Below are positions 1-5,462 of a DNA stretch of 5,462 nucleotides, piece by piece. The stretch is taken from positions 1 to 5,462 of the forward strand of contig SCPW01000371.1 of NCBI GenBank assembly GCA_004298605.1. The letters are read 5' to 3'. The stretch is from Gallionella sp. GTDB taxonomy: Bacteria; Pseudomonadota; Gammaproteobacteria; Burkholderiales; Gallionellaceae. The notes beneath the pieces were generated by a model. That model was not told where the DNA came from. It made no database searches and worked only from the letters and a program-made list of their open reading frames with translations. The translations under genes and the position numbers were made by a program. How positions within the stretch are numbered: the first letter of the stretch is position 1; every line of letters starts with the position of its first letter.

Positions 1-925
<925 letters not shown>

Positions 926-941
926 TCCGCGCCCCTGCATA

Positions 942-1112
942 TTTCCCAATTGATCCTAAAAACCTTAATTCAAGCCACAGAGAACACAGAGAAATCAACG
1001 GTGTTACACGTTTTTATGACACACCAAAAAGGTGAATCAATTTTCGGTTTCAAACGTTTGTTTTTACTCTGTGATCTCTGTGGCTAACAGAGTTTTTAAG
1101 GTTGGTGGGAAA
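942..1112. repeat. Imperfect inverted-repeat element, about 171 bp, in a convergent gap
   Basis: The core arms are 973-991 and 1067-1085. The left arm agrees with the reverse complement of the right at 18 of 19 positions. Similarity continues outward: TTTCCCA at 942-948 is mirrored by TGGGAAA at 1106-1112, with AAAAAC/GTTTTT-type blocks between. Each arm is built of 9-bp units: CACAGAGAA occurs twice in tandem at 976-993, and CTCTGTG occurs at 1067-1073 and 1076-1082 on the right. Between the arms lie a small hairpin (CACC, five A, GGTG; 1022-1034) close to the element's centre and a perfect 10-bp palindrome CAAACGTTTG (1051-1060). No convincing gene lies inside. It sits between two convergent genes and could act as a bidirectional terminator or be a MITE/REP-like dispersed repeat. 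From memory, CACAGAGAACACAGAG-type arms recur in many environmental proteobacterial genomes. No flanking target duplication was identified with confidence. Confidence 0.75.
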
Positions 1113-1128
1113 TGGGATCAAAGCCCGG

Positions 1129-1311
1129 CTATTTTCCTTCCGCCTCGCCGATTTTCTTCTGCGATTCCTCATGCTGTTTCTGTACGAGTTGTTCTACATC
1201 TTTGGCCTTTTCAAGCGCCTCGCGTTGCGGGGCGGCTATTTTCGGCGCCGCGGGAGATGAGCCGTCGCACGCATTGAGCAACAAGGCAACGGCGAGCAGG
1301 ATGTATTTCAT
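1129..1311 (-). CDS. Small predicted lipoprotein, unknown function
   Basis: A 60-residue protein with a type II signal peptide: MKY, then a hydrophobic run ILLAVALLLNA (4-14), then Cys15, giving the lipobox L-N-A-C. After cleavage the mature part would be only 46 residues: a short Ser/Pro/Ala stretch and then a charged helix rich in Glu, Lys and Gln (about 29-60), probably a coiled coil. The residue after the lipidated Cys is Asp16. In E. coli, Asp at +2 keeps lipoproteins in the inner membrane, so an inner-membrane anchor facing the periplasm is plausible. The start is supported by GGAGGA (1315-1320 on the minus strand) 3 nt before ATG. The stop is TAG at 1129-1131, 16 nt from the inverted repeat. 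I recall unnamed betaproteobacterial proteins of similar design (PKIAxPQREALEKAK-like helix), but no function. It is transcribed alone, away from the GldG operon by about 290 nt. Confidence 0.8.
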   Translation of the reverse strand: MKYILLAVALLLNACDGSSPAAPKIAAPQREALEKAKDVEQLVQKQHEESQKKIGEAEGK

Positions 1312-1344
1312 GTTTCCTCCGGTCAGGTGGTTTTACCGGGTTTG

Positions 1345-1373
1345 ACTCTAGCACGCAGCAACCCCCCAAACAA
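1345..1373 (-). promoter_or_regulatory. Possible sigma70-type promoter of the small lipoprotein gene
   Basis: On the minus strand, TTGTTT (1368-1373) and TAGAGT (1345-1350) are separated by 17 nt, giving partial matches to the -35 and -10 consensus. Transcription would start near 1338 and leave a leader of roughly 27 nt before ATG 1311. The leader holds CCGGT/ACCGG arms (1335-1339 and 1319-1323) that would overlap the edge of the ribosome binding site. The assignment rests on matching by eye only. Confidence 0.3.
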
Positions 1374-1382
1374 ACCCCCCTC

Positions 1383-1433
1383 AGCCCCCCTTGTCAGGGG
1401 GGAAGCTTTTAAGCCTTCCGTGACAAGGTGGCT
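1383..1433. repeat. 51-nt extended hairpin (palindromic intergenic repeat)
   Basis: The left arm AGCCCCCCTTGTCA (1383-1396) pairs with TGACAAGGTGGCT (1421-1433): 12 pairs with a 2x1 internal loop. Within it, GGAAGCTT (1401-1408) pairs with AAGC (1411-1414) and TTCC (1416-1419), with one bulged C. An alternative short hairpin uses six C (1385-1390) and six G (1397-1402) around TTGTCA. Palindromes with C-run/G-run arms are common dispersed intergenic repeats in environmental beta/gammaproteobacteria, as I recall. There is no T-run after it in either direction, so a simple intrinsic terminator is not obvious. Confidence 0.75.
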
Positions 1434-1440
1434 TTAACGT

Positions 1441-1526
1441 ATGAAACTCGCGCAGCGATTCGTTTGCCCTTTCTCCCGCTTGCGGGGGAAAGTTGGATAG
1501 GGGGAAACGGGCATGGCGAGTTTCAT
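1441..1526. repeat. Inverted repeat, 11-bp perfect arms, enclosing a hairpin
   Basis: ATGAAACTCGC (1441-1451) and GCGAGTTTCAT (1516-1526) are perfect reverse complements 64 nt apart. The enclosed stretch holds a second stem at 1469-1492. The right arm overlaps the left arm of the next inverted repeat by 2 nt, at 1516-1517. The stretch encodes nothing convincing; the open frames over it are low-complexity translations of the repeats. Confidence 0.7.
1469..1492. repeat. Strong GC hairpin inside the palindrome cluster
   Basis: CTTTCTCCCGC (1469-1479) faces GCGGGGGAAAG (1482-1492). All positions pair if one G-U wobble (1474 with 1487) is allowed; the tip would open to a CTTG tetraloop. The CTCCCGCTTGCGGGGG core is of a type I recall as a repeated intergenic hairpin in many proteobacterial genomes. 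Confidence 0.75.
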
Positions 1527-1556
1527 TATCAGGGGTGGCAACTTGCCATGCCCGTT
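1506..1556. repeat. Inverted repeat, 12-bp perfect arms, downstream of the GldG operon
   Basis: AACGGGCATGGC (1506-1517) and GCCATGCCCGTT (1545-1556) are perfect reverse complements 27 nt apart. TGGCAA and TTGCCA (1536-1541 and 1543-1548) form a smaller palindrome that competes for the right arm. On the minus strand it lies 43 nt past the stop of the GldG-like gene, so it could stabilise or end that transcript. After the stem the minus strand reads TTCCCCC rather than a T-run, so it is not a classical terminator. Confidence 0.7.
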
Positions 1557-1598
1557 GGGATGGGATTGGGTTTGCGCCCCTGCACCCATTTTGGCCAT

Positions 1599-2948
1599 TC
1601 AGGCACGGCGGCGGTTCCACCAGATATAGAACCCTACTCCCGCCAGCAGCAGCGGCAAGCCGATCAAAAAGCTGATGCCGATGGCGGTGAGTTGCGTTTT
1701 GCCGAGCGTCAGGCTGCTGTCTTTTGCGGCGCGCGGTTGCAGGGTGATGAGATGCTCTTCGCCGGCCAGCCAGTTCACCATGTTTATGCCCAGGTCCACG
1801 TTGCCGCCGTTGCCGGCGAAGCTGTTGGAGAGGAATGCGCCGTTGCCGACCACGACGATGCGCTGTTCGCGGTCATTGATGTGGCGTTGCAGCGCCACCG
1901 CGATGATGGCCGGGCCGGGGGTGTCGTGCTGTTTGTCGAAGCGCGGTTTGCCGTTCGGCGTGTTGCGGCTCACCCAGCCGCGCGCGGCGGCTTCCACCAG
2001 AACGCTGCGTTGCCAGTCCGGGTTTTCGTTCCACGCCAGCGGGCGCGCGGAGGGGAAGGCGGTAATCAGGTTGAAATTGCGCGTGATGGCATGCGGCGGG
2101 TAAACGGCTCCCAGCGACCAGGTGGCGGGCGCGTTCATTTCGGCGGCCGCCGGGTCGACCACCGCGCCGGGCGGCAGCAGCAGGTCGAGCTTTTCGGCGA
2201 GGCGCTCCAGGCCGTGCAGCGGTTCCGCGTCCACCAGCCACAGCAGGTTGCCGCCGCGCTCCAGATGGCGCAGCAGCTTGTCCGTTTCGCCGGGCATGAG
2301 GTCGAGTTGCGGCTGGGCGATCACCAGCACGCTGGCGTTGCCCGGCACTTCCTGCGCCAGCGCCAGATTCAGGCTGTTGATGCGGAAGCCGTTCTGCCTG
2401 AGCTTCGCGCCGAACAATGCGCCCAGATCATGGTTGGCGATGCCGTCCAGTTTGCGCTCGCCGTGCCCGTCCAGGTACATCACCGTTTGATCGCGGCTGT
2501 GCGCCAGGCGCAACAGGGTGGCAGTGAAAGTTTGTTCGTTGATCTGGGTGAGGTGCTCGCTGCGCCCGGCGTATTCGACCACCATTTCGCCGTTGAGCTG
2601 GATGCGCGCGGCGCGGGTTTTTTCGGCCTCTTTTTCCGGGTCGATGAACACCAGGTTGATGTCGGTTTTGTAGCGCCGGTAGAGCGAGATGAAGTCGCGG
2701 ATGATTTTGCGGATGTCGCCGAGGCGCGCGTCGTGTTCGGTGGCGTAGACGGTGATGTTGACCGGGCCGGCCAGTTGCCCGAGCACCGCCATGCTGCCGG
2801 GTTCCAGGCTGTTGCTGGCGTTATGCGTGATGTCGCGCTGGATAGGGTGGCGGGTGGCCAGATAACCGAGGCCGGACGCGGCGCCCAGCAACAACAGCAC
2901 GAATAAAATATTACGCAACAGCGGGGCGGTGAAAAATTTATGCGGCAT
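1599..2948 (-). CDS. GldG-family ABC transporter auxiliary membrane protein
   Basis: A 449-residue protein with one N-terminal membrane segment (about 12-31), a large extracytoplasmic region (about 32-415), one C-terminal membrane segment (about 420-443) and a basic tail, WWNRRRA. This is the architecture of GldG/ABC-transporter auxiliary proteins. Family-like segments include RDITHNASNSLEPGS (38-52), VNITVYA (63-69), an FIDPEKE strand-turn (101-107), VMYLDGHGER (156-165), LVIAQPQLDLMPGE (208-221) and the closing VVVGNGAFLSN...NVDLGINMVNWLAGEE (366-398). In Bacteroidetes, GldG works with GldA and GldF in gliding. In proteobacteria the same three-gene set exists without gliding, and the substrate is unknown. 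It is the last gene of the operon, starting 3 nt after the permease stop; GGGTG upstream overlaps that stop, so translation is probably coupled. No DUF4340 partner follows. Confident for family, not for role. Confidence 0.9.
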   Translation of the reverse strand: MPHKFFTAPLLRNILFVLLLLGAASGLGYLATRHPIQRDITHNASNSLEPGSMAVLGQLAGPVNITVYATEHDARLGDIRKIIRDFISLYRRYKTDINLVFIDPEKEAEKTRAARIQLNGEMVVEYAGRSEHLTQINEQTFTATLLRLAHSRDQTVMYLDGHGERKLDGIANHDLGALFGAKLRQNGFRINSLNLALAQEVPGNASVLVIAQPQLDLMPGETDKLLRHLERGGNLLWLVDAEPLHGLERLAEKLDLLLPPGAVVDPAAAEMNAPATWSLGAVYPPHAITRNFNLITAFPSARPLAWNENPDWQRSVLVEAAARGWVSRNTPNGKPRFDKQHDTPGPAIIAVALQRHINDREQRIVVVGNGAFLSNSFAGNGGNVDLGINMVNWLAGEEHLITLQPRAAKDSSLTLGKTQLTAIGISFLIGLPLLLAGVGFYIWWNRRRA

Positions 2949-2951
2949 GGT

Positions 2952-3695
2952 TCACCCGTAGATGCGGTTGTTGTGGATGCGGCGTACCGCCAGCAGCAGG
3001 AATACGGTGCTGAACAAAACGAAAAATACCGCATCGCCGCTATCCAGCAAACCGGTGTTGAAATTCTGGAAGTGATAGAGCGGCGAGATGAGATGCCAGG
3101 GCGAATCTTCCGCAGCCGCGCCGATGTCGGCCAGCCACAGCCCGGCCAGCGCCGCCAGCGCGCCGATCGCGGCGATAACGGGCTGGGCGGTGAGCGCGGA
3201 AATATACAGCCCGAGCGCGGCATAGCTGGCGGTGAGCAGCAGCAGGCCGATGATATTGCTCAACAGCAGGCCGTGATCGAGGTTTGTGCCGGGCGCCAGG
3301 GTATAGAGCATCAGCGGCACGCCGGCCATCAGCGCGGCCAGAAAAACCAGCAGGCCAAAAAATTTGCCGAGCACGATATGGGCGCCGGACAGCGGCGCGG
3401 AGAGCAGCAGGGCGAGCGTCTGGTTGCGGCGCTCTTCGGCGATCAGGCGCATGGTGAACATCGGTGTCAGCATCATCATCAGCAGCGCGACGGTGTTGAA
3501 CAGCGGGGCGGCGACAGTGATCGTCACGCCGGGCGGGTTGGCGAGCTGCGCGAGTTGCGGCTGTATTTCCAGGAACGCTTCCAGCCGCGCCAGGAACAGC
3601 CACGCGAAAATGAATTGCAGCGCGGCGAGGATGAACCAGGTGGACGGCATGGCGAACAGGCTGCGCAGTTCGCGCAGCGCGAGCAGGCGGATCAT
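2952..3695 (-). CDS. ABC-2 type transporter permease (GldF-like)
   Basis: A 247-residue inner-membrane protein with about six predicted helices (18-36, 62-82, 107-128, 142-165, 171-190, 219-237). That is the fold of ABC-2 exporter permeases such as GldF, NosY and CcmB-like proteins. The cytoplasmic segment MRLIAEERRNQTLALLLSAPLS (82-103, shown here in outline only by its EE and LLLSAPLS marks) is the typical ABC-2 coupling region after the second helix. The N-terminus MIRLLALRELRSLF is the usual amphipathic lead-in helix. Its ATG overlaps the TGA of the ATPase gene (ATGA, 3692-3695), and its own TGA is 3 nt before the GldG-like start. This is strong evidence for one co-translated complex, with two permease copies per ATPase dimer by family analogy. 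The transported molecule cannot be told from sequence. Confidence 0.92.
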   Translation of the reverse strand: MIRLLALRELRSLFAMPSTWFILAALQFIFAWLFLARLEAFLEIQPQLAQLANPPGVTITVAAPLFNTVALLMMMLTPMFTMRLIAEERRNQTLALLLSAPLSGAHIVLGKFFGLLVFLAALMAGVPLMLYTLAPGTNLDHGLLLSNIIGLLLLTASYAALGLYISALTAQPVIAAIGALAALAGLWLADIGAAAEDSPWHLISPLYHFQNFNTGLLDSGDAVFFVLFSTVFLLLAVRRIHNNRIYG

Positions 3696-4666
3696 GGATT
3701 TTCTCCCGTCGTGGCCGTTTCCGCGCCGGTAATTTTCACGAATACCTCTTCCAGCGTGGCTTGCAGCGGCGCGAACTGTTCCACTTTCCAGCCCCGTTGC
3801 GCGGCCAGCACGAGCAGCGCATCGCCGGGGTTATTGTCCGGCGCATGCAGCACGCGGAATTGCGTCGCGGAAAGCTGTTCCACGCTGCCGATGCCGGCGA
3901 TGCTTTCCAGTTCGCTCAATGGCGGCGGGTTGCGCAGGCTGACGATGAAGCCGGATACGCTCCCGTATTGCTGCATGCCCGCGCTGGTGCCGCCATAGAT
4001 CAGCCTGCCGTGCCGCATGATCTCCACGCGGTGGCACACGCTTTCCACTTCGCCGAGCAGGTGCGTGGAGAGGATCACGCTGCCGCTGTTGCCCAGTTCG
4101 CGGATCAACGCGCGTATGTCGCGGGTTTGCGCGGGGTCGAGACCGACGGTGGGCTCGTCCAGAATAATCACGGCGGGGCTATGGATGATGGCCTGCGCGA
4201 TCCCGACGCGCTGCTGGTAGCCTTTGGATAACGTGCCGATGATCTTTTTGCCGACCGCTTCCAGGCCGCAGCGTTGCCTGGTTTGCGCCAGCGCCCCGGC
4301 GACTGCGGCGGGTTTCACGCCGTGCAGGCGGGCGGCAAAAGACAGGTAATCGTTTACGCTCAGTTCGCGGTACAGCGGCGGGGTTTCCGGCAGATAGCCG
4401 ATGCGCGCTTTCGCGGGTACGGGCTGGCGCAGCAGGTCGATGCCGCAAATCTCGATGCTGCATCCATTCTTTTCGGCGCTGTCCGGCAACAGGCAGCCGG
4501 TCAGCATTTGCAGCGTGGTGCTTTTGCCCGCGCCGTTGTGCCCGAGCAGGCCCAGCACCTCGCCGCGCCTCAATTCCAGCGACACGTCATGGATGACTTG
4601 CCGGTTGCCGAAGCGGCGCGCCAGATTGCGTGCGGAAAGCGTGATGTCGGGAGTGGTGTCGGGCAA
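3692..4666 (-). CDS. ABC transporter ATP-binding protein (GldA/CcmA-like)
   Basis: A 324-residue ATPase of the ABC-2 exporter class. Walker A is GHNGAGKST (42-50), the signature LSKGYQQR (146-153), Walker B VIILDEP (166-172), the D-loop GLDP (175-178) and the H-loop His202 in STH. The Q-loop position carries Glu94 in GYLPETPPLY, as is common in the GldA/NatA-type subfamily. All catalytic residues are present. A C-terminal extension (about 225-324) matches the extra domain typical of this subfamily. The only usual start codon before the conserved ITLSARNLARRFG is TTG at 4666. No ATG or GTG is in frame back to a stop at 4745-4747, and no Shine-Dalgarno is visible, so the start is less certain than the gene. 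It is the first gene of the operon and powers the permease and GldG-like partner encoded just downstream (4-nt overlap). Confidence 0.94.
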   Translation of the reverse strand: MPDTTPDITLSARNLARRFGNRQVIHDVSLELRRGEVLGLLGHNGAGKSTTLQMLTGCLLPDSAEKNGCSIEICGIDLLRQPVPAKARIGYLPETPPLYRELSVNDYLSFAARLHGVKPAAVAGALAQTRQRCGLEAVGKKIIGTLSKGYQQRVGIAQAIIHSPAVIILDEPTVGLDPAQTRDIRALIRELGNSGSVILSTHLLGEVESVCHRVEIMRHGRLIYGGTSAGMQQYGSVSGFIVSLRNPPPLSELESIAGIGSVEQLSATQFRVLHAPDNNPGDALLVLAAQRGWKVEQFAPLQATLEEVFVKITGAETATTGENP

Positions 4667-4680
4667 GGTGGCTGTCGTGG

Positions 4681-4710
4681 TTGTGGGTTCGGCTAAATAT
4701 AACCTAATAT
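4681..4710 (+). promoter_or_regulatory. Possible promoter of the TPR lipoprotein gene
   Basis: TTGTGG (4681-4686) and TAATAT (4705-4710) are 18 nt apart on the plus strand, weak partial matches to -35 and -10. Transcription would begin near 4717 with a leader of about 20 nt. It overlaps the divergent promoter of the ABC operon, so the two could interfere. No Shine-Dalgarno is seen before ATG 4739. Confidence 0.25.
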
Positions 4711-4725
4711 GTGCGTCTTCATCAA
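4696..4725 (-). promoter_or_regulatory. Possible sigma70-type promoter of the ABC operon
   Basis: On the minus strand TTGATG (4720-4725) and TATATT (4696-4701) are 18 nt apart, good partial matches to -35 and -10. The start point would fall near 4689, about 20-25 nt before the TTG start at 4666. This AT-rich patch stands out from the GC-rich genes on either side, which supports a promoter here. Confidence 0.4.
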
Positions 4726-4738
4726 AAGCTGTGTTGCC

Positions 4739-5462
4739 ATGAACCTATTCAAATATCTTGTTGTCGGCAGTCTGCTGCTCACCGCCTGCGCGCACCCCCC
4801 CAAGCGCGCCGAGCCAGCCCAGCCCGAGCACGCCCAGCCCGAATCCGCCCATCCGGCCCATCCGGTCGCGCCGCATGAACCGCAGGCGGAAGCCGCGCCG
4901 GTGCTGCCCGATGTCGAGTTGAGCGGCGAGCTGCTCTATGAATTCCTGCTGACCGAGATCGCCAGCCAGCGCGGGCATACCGCGCTCGCCGTGGAAGGCA
5001 GCACCGACATGGCAAGGAAGACCCGCGACCCGCGCCTCGCCCAGCGCGCCACGCAACTGGCCATAGAGTCCGGGGATATGGGCAAGGCGGTCGCAGCTTT
5101 CAGGATATGGCAGGATGTCGAGCCGGCTTCGCCTTTGGTGAACCGTATGCTGGCTTCGGTATTGCTGCGCGGCGGCAAGCTGGACGAGGCGCAGGCGGAA
5201 CTCGCCAAGGTGCTCAAGGAAGAGCGGGCGGATACGGGGCGCACGTTCCTGCAAATTTACCAGATGGTTATGTCTTATCCCGATAAGGCGGCCGCGTTGA
5301 AGCTGGTGCGCAATCTCGCGGAACCTTACCCGGACTTGGCCGAGGCGCATTGGTCGGTGGCGCACTTGGCGCAAATTGCGGGCGACAGGGAGCTCGCGCT
5401 GGACGAGGTGCGCCGGGCGGGTGGCCTGCGCCCGGAGTGGAGCATGGCGGTGTCGCTGGAGG
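4739..5462 (+). CDS. TPR-repeat lipoprotein, partial (runs off the window end)
   Basis: An open frame from ATG 4739 continues without a stop to the end: 241 complete codons. The N-terminus MNLFKYLVVGSLLLTAC is a type II signal peptide with lipobox L-T-A-C (Cys17). Ala18 at +2 fits sorting to the outer membrane under the E. coli rule. A Pro/Ala/His/Glu-rich linker follows (about 19-58), then LSGELLYEFLLTEIASQRG and helical pairs. These look like tetratricopeptide repeats: about 97-129 (RDPRLAQRATQLAIESGDMG), 131-161 (MLASVLLRGGKLDEAQAELA) and 199-232 (AEAHWSVAHLAQIAGDRELA). Such proteins are usually periplasm-facing scaffolds. In several betaproteobacteria a TPR lipoprotein like this lies upstream of lolB and ispE, as I recall; the next gene is not visible here. 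A 209-codon frame on the opposite strand (4745-5374) is its shadow. The start is set by the signal peptide. Confidence 0.88.
   Translation, partial: MNLFKYLVVGSLLLTACAHPPKRAEPAQPEHAQPESAHPAHPVAPHEPQAEAAPVLPDVELSGELLYEFLLTEIASQRGHTALAVEGSTDMARKTRDPRLAQRATQLAIESGDMGKAVAAFRIWQDVEPASPLVNRMLASVLLRGGKLDEAQAELAKVLKEERADTGRTFLQIYQMVMSYPDKAAALKLVRNLAEPYPDLAEAHWSVAHLAQIAGDRELALDEVRRAGGLRPEWSMAVSLE
4817..4864 (+). repeat. Short in-frame tandem repeats in the lipoprotein linker
   Basis: Two 15-bp units (4817-4831 and 4832-4846) share GCCCAGCCCGA and encode AQPEH and AQPES. Two identical 9-bp units GCCCATCCG (4847-4855, 4856-4864) encode AHP twice, one nested reading being A-H-P-A-H-P. All unit lengths are multiples of three, so copy-number change would lengthen or shorten the linker without breaking the frame. 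Confidence 0.75.

Noticed and set aside
942..1112. CRISPR array or insertion sequence
   Set aside because: There are no regularly spaced repeats with unique spacers and no transposase; the arms are inverted, not a series of direct repeats.
1032..1345. Small plus-strand frames (81 and 77 codons)
   Set aside because: They run across the inverted repeat and antisense to the small lipoprotein, without ribosome binding sites or sensible composition.
1385..1402. Intrinsic terminator at the C6/G6 hairpin
   Set aside because: The stem is strong but no T-run follows on either strand, so it was listed as a repeat instead.
1381..1620. A 79-codon minus-strand open frame over the palindromes
   Set aside because: Its protein (with FPPQAGER and FPPDKGG stretches) is the translation of intergenic hairpin repeats, a known kind of false gene; it also overlaps the GldG-like gene's end.
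1428..2906. A 492-codon plus-strand open frame
   Set aside because: It lies opposite the GldG-like gene, starts within the palindrome cluster, has low-complexity Gln/Arg/Ala/Val composition, no motif and no ribosome binding site. The minus strand has family motifs and operon spacing.
2940..3998. A 352-codon plus-strand open frame
   Set aside because: It is antisense to the permease and the ATPase C-terminus, rich in Gln, Gly and Arg, and has no membrane segments or motifs; it is a codon-bias shadow.
4745..5374. A 209-codon minus-strand open frame
   Set aside because: It is the antisense of the TPR lipoprotein, whose signal peptide, lipobox and helical repeats are clear on the plus strand. 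The minus-strand protein has no recognisable feature.

Overview
The window looks like an ordinary chromosomal segment of a GC-rich proteobacterium, most likely a betaproteobacterium of the Nitrosomonadales/Gallionellaceae kind. This is inferred from the rsmD-coaD-ferredoxin order, the Allochromatium-type dicluster ferredoxin, the style of the two lipoproteins and the type of intergenic palindromes. No database search was possible, so the taxonomy is a judgement. There is no phage, transposase, CRISPR, tRNA or rRNA.

Layout. (1) Bases 1-925, plus strand: the 3' end of rsmD (16S rRNA m2G966 methyltransferase) overlaps coaD (phosphopantetheine adenylyltransferase) by 8 nt. A YfhL-type 2[4Fe-4S] ferredoxin follows after 22 nt with a strong ribosome binding site. 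(2) Bases 926-1128: a convergent gap almost filled by an imperfect inverted-repeat element (942-1112) with CACAGAGAA-type arms. (3) Bases 1129-1311, minus strand: a 60-residue lipoprotein with Asp right after the lipidated Cys. (4) Bases 1312-1598: a non-coding stretch packed with palindromes (1383-1433, 1441-1526, 1469-1492, 1506-1556). (5) Bases 1599-4666, minus strand: a tight three-gene operon. In transcription order it encodes an ABC ATPase (GldA/CcmA-like), an ABC-2 permease with six predicted helices, and a GldG-family auxiliary membrane protein. The first two genes overlap by 4 nt and the last two are 3 nt apart. (6) Bases 4667-4738: a short divergent promoter region. (7) Bases 4739-5462, plus strand: a TPR lipoprotein that runs off the window end.

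How the genes work together. RsmD (ribosome modification), CoaD (CoA synthesis) and the ferredoxin (electron transfer) are housekeeping genes that may be co-transcribed. The ATPase, permease and GldG-like protein should form one inner-membrane ABC complex whose substrate cannot be read from sequence. Similar operons often carry a DUF4340 gene after gldG; here the palindrome cluster takes that place. The most unusual parts of the window are the two palindromic intergenic regions rather than the protein-coding genes.
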